Shown here: piece by piece, positions 43,931 to 52,168 of the stretch
How positions within the stretch are numbered: position 1 is the first letter of the stretch
Layout: each line of letters begins with the position of its first letter
Source of the DNA: Pseudorhizobium tarimense
Lineage (GTDB): Bacteria > Pseudomonadota > Alphaproteobacteria > Rhizobiales > Rhizobiaceae
DNA: 64,000 nt
Assembly: GCF_022968135.1 (NCBI RefSeq)
Contig: NZ_JALJRA010000011.1
Span: 62,001 to 126,000 of the forward strand
Direction of reading: 5' to 3'
The notes under the pieces: generated by a model
The model's input: only the letters and a program-made list of their open reading frames with translations
Databases searched by the model: none
What the model was told of the DNA's origin: nothing
Translations under genes and position numbers: made by a program

Positions 43931-44883
43931 AGCTAGATACCGTCAGCAATCACTCGAACGTTCAGGCCTCGCACATGTCGCACTCAGACTCGATCTACGA
44001 AATCCACGACGAGCGTTTCCGTCATCTGATCGTGGCAACCGCTGGCCTGGAAGAGCTTTATTCGGGCTGCCGCTGGGCGGAGGGGCCGGTCTGGTTTGCA
44101 GATACCCAATGCCTGATCTTCAGCGACATTCCGAACCAGCGCATGCTGCGCTGGGTGGAGGGTGGCGGGGTGTCGGTCTTCCGTTCCCCGTCCAACTTTA
44201 CCAACGGCAACACCCGCGACCGGCAGGGACGGCTTGTTTCGTGCGAGCACGGTGGCAGACGGGTGGTTCGAACGGAACTGGATGGCTCGATCACGGTGCT
44301 TGCGGACAGCTACCAGGGCAAGCGGCTTAATTCGCCGAACGACGTCGTCGTCGCGTCGGACGACGGCGTCTGGTTCACCGATCCCACCTACGGGATTCTT
44401 TCCGACTACGAGGGTTACCGGGCGGAGCCGGAGCAGGAGACACGCAATGTCTACCGCCTCGACATCCGATCCGGGGAACTGGCGGCTGTCATAACTGATT
44501 TTGGCCAACCGAACGGACTTGCCTTCTCGCCGGACGAGAGCCGCCTTTATGTCGCCGATTCAGCTTCAAGCCACAATCCTCATGCGCCACGGCATATCCG
44601 CGTCTTCGATGTGATCGATGGCCGCCGAGCGACTAACGGCCGAGTCTTCTGCAACATCGACGCCGGTCTTCCGGATGGCTTCCGGGTGGACCGTAACGGA
44701 AACGTATGGACGAGTGCCGCCGATGGCGTTCATTGCTTCGCAGCAGACGGAGCACTTCTTGGAAAGATCAGAGTTCCACAGGTGGTGGCGAACGTGGCGT
44801 TCGGCGGTGTCCGCCGCAACCGCTTGTTCATCACCGCCACCAGGAGCCTCTATTCGGTCTACCTGGCCATCAACGGGATCTAG
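43927..44883 (+). CDS. SMP-30/gluconolactonase family protein
   Basis: A 318-residue predicted six-bladed beta-propeller. Metal-site and family motifs: EGPVWFADTQCLIFSDIPNQ, SFNFTNG-like SPSNFTNGNTRDRQG, LNSPNDVVVASDDGVWFTDP with PTYG, PNGLAFSPDESRLYVAD and GLPDGFRVDRNGNVWTSA. Such enzymes hydrolyse sugar lactones to acids. No signal peptide, so the lactone would be opened inside the cell. ATG 43927 overlaps the permease stop; an internal ATG near residue 17 is also possible. Its place in the operon indicates that the imported sugar is oxidised to a lactone, or that a lactone is imported. Confidence 0.92.
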   Translation: MKLDTVSNHSNVQASHMSHSDSIYEIHDERFRHLIVATAGLEELYSGCRWAEGPVWFADTQCLIFSDIPNQRMLRWVEGGGVSVFRSPSNFTNGNTRDRQGRLVSCEHGGRRVVRTELDGSITVLADSYQGKRLNSPNDVVVASDDGVWFTDPTYGILSDYEGYRAEPEQETRNVYRLDIRSGELAAVITDFGQPNGLAFSPDESRLYVADSASSHNPHAPRHIRVFDVIDGRRATNGRVFCNIDAGLPDGFRVDRNGNVWTSAADGVHCFAADGALLGKIRVPQVVANVAFGGVRRNRLFITATRSLYSVYLAINGI

Positions 44884-45152
44884 GCGGCCAAAGGCTCGGC
44901 CAGCATCTTGGCCTCAATGCATGCGTTAAAGAATGCTTCGCGCGCGGCTTCAAGGCATCCTTGTCCCTCCATGACGTCGGCGCACAAGGCTTTGGCGGCG
45001 CGGCAGTTATCGCCATCGACTGCTGGCCAGCGGAACTGAAGGTAGCTCAGAGCCTCTCGCGGCCCCCAAATGGTTTCAGGAAAGCCGTACCCAATTCTGA
45101 CGCGGACAGGAGAGGTCCAGCGAACTTCGCTGGAGCGGATGATCATGTTCAT
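44880..45152 (-). CDS. DUF982 protein
   Basis: A 90-residue protein with the DUF982 pattern seen in rhizobia: W followed by PV and V (RWTSPVRVRIGYGFPETIWG), GPREALSYLQFRWPAVDGDN, then ARAAKAL-like CRAAKALCADVMEGQG and a C-terminal helix AREAFFNACIEAKML. The function is unknown; the family is often present in many copies per genome. It converges on the lactonase gene and overlaps its stop by four bases. No obvious operon partner. Confidence 0.8.
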   Translation of the reverse strand: MNMIIRSSEVRWTSPVRVRIGYGFPETIWGPREALSYLQFRWPAVDGDNCRAAKALCADVMEGQGCLEAAREAFFNACIEAKMLAEPLAA

Positions 45153-45264
45153 TACACTACCCTACATTCGGGCAGCTTTAACGTTCGAATGGCGCGATGG
45201 TTTCAGACGCGCGGGGAAATATCGGCATGCACCGAAGCCGGTCACCTCAGCGCATGCCGGGCGC

Positions 45265-45750
45265 CTATAGATTGACCTTCTCGTTGTCGCCCATGTCCGG
45301 CTTAGAGCTGGAAACGGCGGCAGCGGCCATCTTGATGTAGCTGATGACCGTACCGGGGCTGTCCCAGTATTCTGCCGAGGCAGGCTCTACCTTGAGAATC
45401 CGGATCGACGGATCGTCCGGGCTGTCCCACCAGGCCTTGGCGGGCGTGGACCAGATTTCGCGGATCAGTTCCCGGTCGTTCGAAACCTGCGCAGTACCGG
45501 AAACGGAGACGTACTTCTGACCCTTCGTGTCGGCAAAGGCGAGGCAAACGTTCGGCCAACGTGAGATCTCTTCGTCCTTGTGGCTTGCGACATCGGTCAG
45601 GAAGTAGATCGCATTTTCATCCTTCTTGGTGTAGGCCGACATCGGCCGCGAGCGGATGTCTCGACCGTTCTGCGTGGCGAGCATGCAGAAACCAATCCGG
45701 TCGATGAGCTCCCAGACCTTCGCAGTTTCATCATGATTGGACATTCTCAT
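45265..45750 (-). CDS. Pyridoxamine 5'-phosphate oxidase-like (general stress protein 26 type)
   Basis: A 161-residue protein of the split-barrel flavin-binding fold. It has IDRIGFCMLATQNGRDIRSR, PMSAYTKKDENAIYFLTDVA, VCLAFADTKGQKYVSVSG and the C-terminal SPDDPSIRILKVEPASAEYW. The last pattern marks the general stress protein 26 subgroup, which binds FMN or related cofactors; their substrates are mostly unknown. ATG 45750 has AAAGGAG upstream (start at 45744 also possible). Monocistronic, divergent from the GGDEF-EAL gene. Confidence 0.88.
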   Translation of the reverse strand: MRMSNHDETAKVWELIDRIGFCMLATQNGRDIRSRPMSAYTKKDENAIYFLTDVASHKDEEISRWPNVCLAFADTKGQKYVSVSGTAQVSNDRELIREIWSTPAKAWWDSPDDPSIRILKVEPASAEYWDSPGTVISYIKMAAAAVSSSKPDMGDNEKVNL

Positions 45751-45872
45751 CTCCTTTGTTGAGATCAGAAAAACCCGGCCGCGCGCTGTCGGTTCCGCTG
45801 ATGCAGTACCCTCCTACATGAACCTCTCGTTCAGCAATTGCTGATAGGGGATCAGATGGGGAGGAGCGGGGG

Positions 45873-47429
45873 ATGAACGAGTTTTCAAAGAGCCGGGCGG
45901 GGAAGCAGTTTGTTCTCGCCGTTTCGGCAGCTGTTCTGGTTTGGGCGGCGGCATTCCGTTTCAGGGAAGAACTCTCCAGCGCCGCCGGCGCCCTTAGCGG
46001 CGACCGCGCAGACACCGTCATCGTCACCTTGGCGATCGCCGGCATTGCCAGCTTCATCTACTCCATTCTGCGGATCGCCGATCTGCGGTATGAGATGGTG
46101 CGGCGTGGGGAGGCGGAGCAGCGGGCGGATTATATCGCCACCCACGATCATCTGACGAAGTTGCCCAACCGCTATGCGTTCGACCGGTTTCAACTGACGC
46201 CGCTGACGGACAAGGAGAGCGACGAGGTCCTGCAGCCGTCCGCAACCGTTTACTCGATCGACCTCGATGGCTTTAAGAAGGTCAACGATCTCCTCGGCCA
46301 CCAGGGCGGCGACGCGCTGTTGAAGGAAGTTGCTCGGCGCATCTGCGCGTTGTCGGAGCGGGGAAGCGTGTTCCGCTTCGGTGGCGACGAGTTCATCGCC
46401 GTCATGCGCAATCTGACGCCACAGCAGGAAGAGCGCTTCGCGGCCCTCCTCATCCAGTCGATCACCCGGCCTGTTCACATCGGTGACATGACGGCAGGCG
46501 TCGGTGCAAGTGTCGGTTACGCACGCTTTCCTGAGCAGGGGGTGGAGCTAGGTGTTGTTTCACACCTTTCAGATATTGCCCTTTACGAGGCGAAGGCCCG
46601 CGGACCGAACCATCACGTGCTGTTTACGCCGCAGATGCAGCAGAAGGTGAGCGAGAGGGCCAAGGTCGAAGGTGAGCTTCGCGAGGCGATCGAGACCGAT
46701 CAGATCAAGCCGTTCTACCAGCCGCTGATCGACTTGCGCACCGGCGATGTCTGCGGCTTCGAAGCACTCGCCCGCTGGGTTCGTACCGACGGCAGCAAGG
46801 TGCCTCCAGCCTTCTTCATTCCGGTTGCGGAGGAGAAGGGGCTGATCACGTCACTTTTCCAGCGTGTTCTTCATCGGGCCTGCTGCGACGCCATGCAGTG
46901 GCATAAGGGCATCCTGCTTTCCTTCAACGTTTCACCAGTCCAGATGGAAGACCGCCTCTTGCCTGCCCGGATCTTCGAGATCCTCGGCAAGACGGGGCTG
47001 TCGCCAGACCGGCTCGAGATCGAGATCACGGAGAACGCACTCGTCGCTGACCCCGATCTTGCTGCAAAGATGATGGAAGAGCTGCATGCTGCCGGGATCA
47101 AGGTCGCCCTCGACGATTTCGGGACGGGTTATTCCAGTCTCTCGCAGCTCGCTCGCTTCAAGTTCGACAAGATCAAGATCGACAAGAGCTTCGTTGGCAG
47201 ATGTGGCAGCGACGACCGACAGGCCAAGATCATCCAGGCGATGCTCGGTCTGAGCCGGAACCTGAATGCGAAGACGACGGTCGAGGGGCTGGAGGACCAT
47301 CAACAGGTGGCCTACTTCATCCAGCAAGGCTGCGATATCGGCCAAGGCTATGTGTTCGGCCGCCCGGCTTCGGCCGAAGACACCTTGGAGTATCTGGCAC
47401 AACGCCGGCGGGTTCTGGCAACGGCCTGA
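45873..47429 (+). CDS. Membrane-anchored GGDEF-EAL protein
   Basis: A 518-residue protein that could make and break cyclic di-GMP. Two N-terminal membrane segments (~12-28 and ~47-65) form a short anchor with a small periplasmic loop. The GGDEF domain (~85-245) has an intact GGDEF at 170-174 in FRFGGDEF. The EAL domain (~262-510) has EAL at 297-299, ITENAL, LDDFGTGYSSL and KIDKSF. Both catalytic sites look competent; no RxxD inhibition site upstream of GGDEF is evident (RRICALSER lies there). It likely tunes motility and biofilm traits. It is a single gene between the stress protein gene and the ureidoglycine gene. Confidence 0.94.
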   Translation: MNEFSKSRAGKQFVLAVSAAVLVWAAAFRFREELSSAAGALSGDRADTVIVTLAIAGIASFIYSILRIADLRYEMVRRGEAEQRADYIATHDHLTKLPNRYAFDRFQLTPLTDKESDEVLQPSATVYSIDLDGFKKVNDLLGHQGGDALLKEVARRICALSERGSVFRFGGDEFIAVMRNLTPQQEERFAALLIQSITRPVHIGDMTAGVGASVGYARFPEQGVELGVVSHLSDIALYEAKARGPNHHVLFTPQMQQKVSERAKVEGELREAIETDQIKPFYQPLIDLRTGDVCGFEALARWVRTDGSKVPPAFFIPVAEEKGLITSLFQRVLHRACCDAMQWHKGILLSFNVSPVQMEDRLLPARIFEILGKTGLSPDRLEIEITENALVADPDLAAKMMEELHAAGIKVALDDFGTGYSSLSQLARFKFDKIKIDKSFVGRCGSDDRQAKIIQAMLGLSRNLNAKTTVEGLEDHQQVAYFIQQGCDIGQGYVFGRPASAEDTLEYLAQRRRVLATA

Positions 47430-47535
47430 GCGCTGCGCGAAAAACGTTGCGGCGGCCATTGCTGCATTCTAAACCGGAGGCACAGCGCCCCTGATGTCGG
47501 GGGCTCTGGCCAGCGCAAGGGAACGCCGCATCTCG

Positions 47536-48357
47536 ATGACCGACACTTCCTATTATTCTCGCCTCGGTGGACTGCCTGCCCAGACTGAACTCCTGTCCAG
47601 CAAGGCCGTCTTTACCACCGCCTATGCCGTCATCCCTCGCAGTGTCATGACAGACATCGTGACCAGCGTTCTGCCCCACTGGGAAAAGACGCGGGCATGG
47701 ATCATATCAAGGCCGCTGACCGGGTTTTCCGAAACCTTTGCGCAATATGTGATGGAGGTCGATGCTGGTGGCGGGAGCTCCAGTCCAGAGCCTGACTTGC
47801 GCGCGCAGGCTGGCTTGTTCGTCACAGAAGGGGAGATGGTCGTTGAGGTCGGAGGTGCGCAGCACGCCCTGCGAAAAGGCTCGTTCGCCTATCTTCCTGC
47901 CGGCTCAGCATGGAAGCTCCACAACACGTCCAGTTCGCCTGCTAGTTTCCATTGGATCCGCAAGACTTTTCAAGCCGTCGAGGGCCTGGAGCCACCACCT
48001 GCCATCTTTACCCATGAGAGCGAGCAGGAGATGGTGGCGATGCCGGACACGGACGGAAAGTGGGCAACGACCCGCTTTATCGATCCGGCCGACGTGCGCT
48101 ACGACATGCATGTCAACATCGTCACCTTCGAACCAGGGGGCACGATCCCGTTCATGGAAACGCACGTGATGGAGCATGGGCTCTACGTGCTGGAAGGCAA
48201 GGCGGTCTATCGTCTCAACAAGGACTGGGTCGAGGTCGAGGCGGGCGATTTCATGTGGCTTCGGGCATTCTGCCCCCAGGCTTGCTATGCCGGAGGCCCA
48301 AGTCGCTTTCGCTATCTGCTCTACAAGGACGTTAACCGGCACGTCGCCCTTTGGTAG
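47536..48357 (+). CDS. (S)-ureidoglycine aminohydrolase
   Basis: A 273-residue bicupin. It acts in purine/allantoin degradation, releasing ammonia from (S)-ureidoglycine to give (S)-ureidoglycolate. The start at 47536 gives the usual MTDTSYYSRLGGLPAQTELL; a longer frame from 47494 has a better-placed GGAGG but adds residues not typical of the family. Key segments: AYAVIPRSVMTDIVTSVLPH in the first cupin, and the Mn site ETHVMEHGLYVLEGKAVYRL in the second, then FMWLRAFCPQACYAGGPSRF. No other allantoin gene lies in the window, so the rest of the pathway must be elsewhere. It converges on frcK. Confidence 0.92.
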   Translation: MTDTSYYSRLGGLPAQTELLSSKAVFTTAYAVIPRSVMTDIVTSVLPHWEKTRAWIISRPLTGFSETFAQYVMEVDAGGGSSSPEPDLRAQAGLFVTEGEMVVEVGGAQHALRKGSFAYLPAGSAWKLHNTSSSPASFHWIRKTFQAVEGLEPPPAIFTHESEQEMVAMPDTDGKWATTRFIDPADVRYDMHVNIVTFEPGGTIPFMETHVMEHGLYVLEGKAVYRLNKDWVEVEAGDFMWLRAFCPQACYAGGPSRFRYLLYKDVNRHVALW

Positions 48358-48363
48358 GCTGGC

Positions 48364-48984
48364 TCAGTTCAGGACAAGGTCCGCGTCGCGGCTTTTTGTG
48401 CGCACGAGCCTGCCGTTGGGGAGGTCATTTTCCTCCACCTTACGGCGGGCTTCTTCCCCCGTCATGCCGAGGTCCAGCCAACGGCGCATCAGTCGCTCCT
48501 CGAGCACCTCTTCGGCCGGCATGAGCAGGACCGAAAGGTTCAGCAGGCACGCGAGGCCTGCCCATGGCTGCTCTTCCAGCAGCAGATAGTTGCCTTCGAT
48601 GAGGACGAGGCGGGTGTTGGAGGGGATTGCTCTCGCAGCAGCGACCGAGAGCTCTCTGCTTCTGTCGAACAGCGGAACAAGAACCTCCTGATCCGCCCGC
48701 TGCAAAGCCTTTACAACGTCCAGAAGCCCCCGCACGTCGAAGGTCTGCGGAGCGCCCTTGCGCTTCAGAAGTCCTTTGTCGCGCAGCACGGCATCGTCCA
48801 TGTGGAAACCATCCATCGGCACGATGGCGGCGTTTTCCCCCTTTGCCCGCAGGTGGCTTGCAACCTCTTCTGCAAAGGTCGATTTTCCCGAGCCGGGCGG
48901 GCCGGCGATCGCCACGATGAAGCGCTTTGCGTCGCCGGCGCGGCGGACGATCTCGTCCGCAATCTCACCTGATCTTGCCATCAT
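48364..48984 (-). CDS. frcK: Fructose-transport-associated kinase-like protein
   Basis: A 206-residue P-loop protein of the uridine kinase/pantothenate kinase-like group. Walker A GPPGSGKST lies at ~28-36, then VPMDGFHMDD, RKGAPQTFDVRGLLDVVKAL, LVPLFDRSREL, LVLIEGNYLLLEEQPW and LMRRWLDLGMTGEEARRKVE. It is the last gene of the frc operon, in the order found in Sinorhizobium meliloti, where frcK was named as a possible kinase. The first of two adjacent ATGs overlaps the frcA stop. Its exact substrate is not known from the sequence. Confidence 0.9.
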   Translation of the reverse strand: MMARSGEIADEIVRRAGDAKRFIVAIAGPPGSGKSTFAEEVASHLRAKGENAAIVPMDGFHMDDAVLRDKGLLKRKGAPQTFDVRGLLDVVKALQRADQEVLVPLFDRSRELSVAAARAIPSNTRLVLIEGNYLLLEEQPWAGLACLLNLSVLLMPAEEVLEERLMRRWLDLGMTGEEARRKVEENDLPNGRLVRTKSRDADLVLN

Positions 48985-49760
48985 GCGACGACGGGTTCTT
49001 CCGGAGCCTTGGCACCCGTCATCAGCGCTACCGCATCGGACATGCTGTAGTCTTTCGGATTTATGACGGTGAGCCGCTTGCCCAGACGGTGGATGTGGAT
49101 GCGGTCTGCGACCTCGAACACGTGCGGCATGTTGTGCGAGATCAGGACGATTGGAATGCCTCTTCCTCGCACATCGAGGATCAGCTCCAGGACCCGCCGG
49201 CTTTCCTTGACCCCGAGTGCAGCGGTCGGTTCATCGAGAATGATGACCTTGGAGCCGAAGGCTGCGGCTCGGGCGACCGCAACTCCCTGGCGCTGCCCAC
49301 CGGAAAGCGTTTCCACCGCCTGATTGATGTTCTGGATGGTCATCAGCCCGAGTTCGGAAAGCTTCTCCCGCGCGAAATTTTCCATCGCCCCGCGGTCGAG
49401 CTTGCGCAGCCATTTGCCCGTAAAGCCAGGTTTGCGAAGCTCGCGACCGAGGAACATGTTGTCCGCAATGGAGAGGGCGGGGGAGAGCGCCAGGTTCTGA
49501 TAGACAGTCTCGATGCCAGCCTCCCTGGCCTCCAGCGGCGAGCGGAAGTGGACGGGTCGGCCCTCCAGGCGGATTTCCCCTTCGTCGGGCACGACCGCGC
49601 CGGAGATTGCCTTGATCATCGACGATTTGCCCGCGCCGTTGTCGCCGATCACGGCAAGGATTTCCCCGGGATAGAGATCGAAGTCGGCATGGTCGAGTGC
49701 GGTCACACGGCCATATCGCTTCACCAGACCACGGGCACTGAGAATGGGTTCGCTTGTCAT
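48981..49760 (-). CDS. frcA: Fructose ABC transporter ATP-binding protein
   Basis: A 259-residue single-domain ATPase of the sugar type: GDNGAGKSS Walker A (~38-46), ETVYQNLALSPALSI Q-loop, signature LSGGQRQGVAVARAA, Walker B VIILDEPTAALGVKES and switch LISHNMPHVFEVADRI. The family usually has two fused domains, but FrcA is known to be a single domain, matching the length here. ATG 49760 is chosen because the protein then begins MTSEPILSARGLVKRYG; a longer frame overlaps frcC. It overlaps frcC by one base and frcK by four. Confidence 0.95.
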   Translation of the reverse strand: MTSEPILSARGLVKRYGRVTALDHADFDLYPGEILAVIGDNGAGKSSMIKAISGAVVPDEGEIRLEGRPVHFRSPLEAREAGIETVYQNLALSPALSIADNMFLGRELRKPGFTGKWLRKLDRGAMENFAREKLSELGLMTIQNINQAVETLSGGQRQGVAVARAAAFGSKVIILDEPTAALGVKESRRVLELILDVRGRGIPIVLISHNMPHVFEVADRIHIHRLGKRLTVINPKDYSMSDAVALMTGAKAPEEPVVA

Positions 49761-50842
49761 CAGCTCGCTACCTTTCTGATCCACTGGTCGATGGCCACGG
49801 CGGCGATGATGAGGACGCCGATCAGCAGATAGGTCCATTGCGGGTCGGTGCCGATGAGGCGCAGTCCGAGAGAGAAGACGCCGACGATCAGGGCGCCGAA
49901 CAGCATGCCGAGGATGGAGCCGCGTCCACCGAAAAGGGACAGGCCGCCGATGACCACTGCGGTGATGGACTCGATGTTGGTGAACTGGCCTGCCGTGGGA
50001 GAAACCGAGCCGATCCGGCCGATCAGTGTCCAGCCTGCGAAGGCGCAGATGATGCCGGACAGGGTGTAGACCGAGATGAGCATGCGCCGGACATTGACAC
50101 CGGCCAGTTCTGCGGCATCCGGATCGTCCCCGACCGCATAGACATGCCGGCCCCAGGCGGTGTTGTTGAGGACATACCAGAGAAGGGCGACCAGCAGGAC
50201 CATGGCGATCACGCCATAGGTGAAGACTGCTCCGCCGATGCGCAGGTTCTCGCCGAACAACTGCAGGATCGGCGCATTCTGGGCGATGTCTTGTGAGCGG
50301 ATCGTTTCGTTGGCGGAGTAGAGGAAGTTGGAGGCAAGCACGATCTGCCACATGCCAAGCGTGACGATGAAGGGCGGCAGCTTCATACGAGCAACAAGGA
50401 TGCCGTTGATCCAGCCACAGAAGGCGCCAACGGCGAACCCGGCCAGGATCGCCACCGTCGGGGGCAAACCATAGCGGAATGTGAACTGGCCCATGACGAC
50501 CGAGGAGAGGACCATGATGGCGCCAACCGAAAGGTCGATACCGGCCGTCAGGATCACCAGTGTCTGTGCCGCGCCAACGATGCCTACGATCGCGACCTGC
50601 TGAAGAATGAGGGTCAGCGTGAAGGCGGAGAAGAACTTTTCGCCGAGGACGACGCCGAAAAGGATAATCGACAATACCAGGACGATCAGCGGAACGGCGG
50701 CAGGGCTGGAGTGCAAAAAGTGCTGCACCTTCTGGAGCGCGCCCTTTTCATGGGTGTCGAACGCTGCCACGGTTGCTGGGCTGCCGGTCAGCACGGTCTC
50801 ATAGTCGCTTCCGGATCGAGGTGCGGCGTGCGGCTCGCTCAT
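49760..50842 (-). CDS. frcC: Fructose ABC transporter permease
   Basis: A 360-residue type II sugar permease with a ~45-residue cytoplasmic N-terminal tail and 8-10 membrane segments. Core motifs: LVILTAGIDLSVGAIMVLSS, LPPFIVTLGMWQIVLASNFL, AVGDDPDAAELAGVNVRRML, ITAVVIGGLSLFGGRGSILG. It is the only permease gene, so the channel is a homodimer. The gap to frcB (108 bases) contains a strong hairpin. The protein matches the high-affinity fructose transporter of Sinorhizobium in gene order and sequence character; ribose and mannose may also be carried in that system. Confidence 0.94.
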   Translation of the reverse strand: MSEPHAAPRSGSDYETVLTGSPATVAAFDTHEKGALQKVQHFLHSSPAAVPLIVLVLSIILFGVVLGEKFFSAFTLTLILQQVAIVGIVGAAQTLVILTAGIDLSVGAIMVLSSVVMGQFTFRYGLPPTVAILAGFAVGAFCGWINGILVARMKLPPFIVTLGMWQIVLASNFLYSANETIRSQDIAQNAPILQLFGENLRIGGAVFTYGVIAMVLLVALLWYVLNNTAWGRHVYAVGDDPDAAELAGVNVRRMLISVYTLSGIICAFAGWTLIGRIGSVSPTAGQFTNIESITAVVIGGLSLFGGRGSILGMLFGALIVGVFSLGLRLIGTDPQWTYLLIGVLIIAAVAIDQWIRKVAS

Positions 50843-50912
50843 GGAAATCCTCCCAAGCTGTCCTTTGACCGAAGCGAATGAGGTTAAGCCTCCTCCACGA
50901 CGGCTTGGCTTG

Positions 50913-50933
50913 GAGGGGCGCTGAGCGCCCCTC
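50913..50933 (-). other. Hairpin between frcB and frcC
   Basis: Perfect 9-bp stem GAGGGGCGC / GCGCCCCTC with a 3-base loop, 17 bases past the frcB stop (on the transcribed strand). There is no U-tract, so processing or stabilisation is more likely than full termination. Binding-protein genes in sugar operons are often expressed far above their permeases. Confidence 0.7.
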
Positions 50934-50950
50934 AGTGGATTACGACCGGG

Positions 50951-51976
50951 TCAGCCCCAGCACTTGTCCATGCCTTCCTTGGTGTCGATGGACTCGACGC
51001 CGTCAACCGGCTTGTCCGTAACAAGAGCAACGCCGGTGTCGACGAAGTTCTTCCCTTCGGTCGCCTTCGGCTTTTCGCCGGTGTCGGCAAAATTCTTGAT
51101 GGCCTCGATGCCCATGGAGGCCATCAGCAGCGGATACTGCTGAGAGGTGGCGCCAATGATGCCCTCTGCCACGTTCTTGACACCCGGGCAGCCGCCGTCA
51201 ACCGACACGATGAGAACATCGTTCTCACGACCCACAGACTTCAGAGCCTCGAAGGCGCCGGCCGCAGCCGGTTCATTGATCGTGTGGACGACATTGATCG
51301 TCGGATCCTGCTGCAGCAGGTTTTCCATTGCCGTTCTGCCGCCCTCTTCGTTGCCGTTCGTCACGTCGTGACCGACAATGCGCGGGTCGTTTTCATCACC
51401 GATACGGTTGATGTCCGCGACGTCGATGCCAAAGCCCTTCATGAAGCCTTGGTTGCGCAGAACGTCGACCGACGGTTGGGAAGGCGTGAGATTGAGGAAG
51501 CCGATACGGGCATCCGTGGCAGCGTCTCCGAGCGTTGCGGCAGCCCATTGCCCGATGAGTTCGCCGGCACGAAGGTTGTCGGTGGCGAAGGTCATGTCGG
51601 CGGCGCCGAGTGGTTCAAGCGGCGTGTCGAGAGCGATGACCAGGATGCCTGCATCGCGCGCCTTCTGAACGGCCGGAACGATGCCCTTGGTGTCCGATGC
51701 CGTCAGCAGGATGCCCTTCGCGCCATCCGCAATGCAGGTTTCAATCGCTGCAACCTGGCTTTCGCTATCGCCGTCGATCTTGCCTGCATAGGACTTCAGA
51801 TTGACGCCAAGTTCTTTAGCCTTCTCAGTAGCGCCTTCCTTCATCTTGACGAAGAAGGGGTTGGTATCTGTCTTGGTAATCAGGCAGGCCGATACATCCT
51901 GTGCCTGAGCCGGTGCAGACAAGATCATCCCGAAGGCGAGTGCGCTGAATGCTGTGGCGTAAAGTGAATTCTTCAT
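50951..51976 (-). CDS. frcB: Fructose ABC transporter substrate-binding protein
   Basis: A 341-residue periplasmic fructose receptor. Signal peptide of ~25 residues (cleaved after AQA). The mature protein begins [20 protein letters not shown] and carries [80 protein letters not shown]. This is nearly the text I recall for FrcB of Sinorhizobium meliloti. Three Cys may form a disulphide. ATG 51976 has a GGAGGAGACC site upstream. First gene of the frc operon, divergent from frcR. Confidence 0.95.
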   Translation of the reverse strand: MKNSLYATAFSALAFGMILSAPAQAQDVSACLITKTDTNPFFVKMKEGATEKAKELGVNLKSYAGKIDGDSESQVAAIETCIADGAKGILLTASDTKGIVPAVQKARDAGILVIALDTPLEPLGAADMTFATDNLRAGELIGQWAAATLGDAATDARIGFLNLTPSQPSVDVLRNQGFMKGFGIDVADINRIGDENDPRIVGHDVTNGNEEGGRTAMENLLQQDPTINVVHTINEPAAAGAFEALKSVGRENDVLIVSVDGGCPGVKNVAEGIIGATSQQYPLLMASMGIEAIKNFADTGEKPKATEGKNFVDTGVALVTDKPVDGVESIDTKEGMDKCWG

Positions 51977-52096
51977 GGTCTCCTCCCAGAGCCTGTAATC
52001 GATGTGCAGGTAGGCCGGTATTTCCTCTTTGGCCGAGCTGACCCAGCCGCCGGACCCGCGATCATTAAGAAAGAAGCGGCCAGGCTTGTCAATAAA

Positions 52097-52113
52097 TAAA
52101 TCGGATTGATTTA
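52097..52113. promoter_or_regulatory. Candidate FrcR operator in the frcB-frcR divergent region
   Basis: TAAATC-(5)-GATTTA, a 6-bp inverted repeat in an AT-rich patch, 56 bases before the frcR start and about 120 before frcB. AT-rich palindromes of this type are typical for ROK repressors (Mlc/NagC). Unproven. Confidence 0.45.
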
Positions 52114-52168
52114 ATTATCCAGAGCAGCCATTCTCTCCCACGGTTGTCACCTCAACCTGGAGGTCTGC

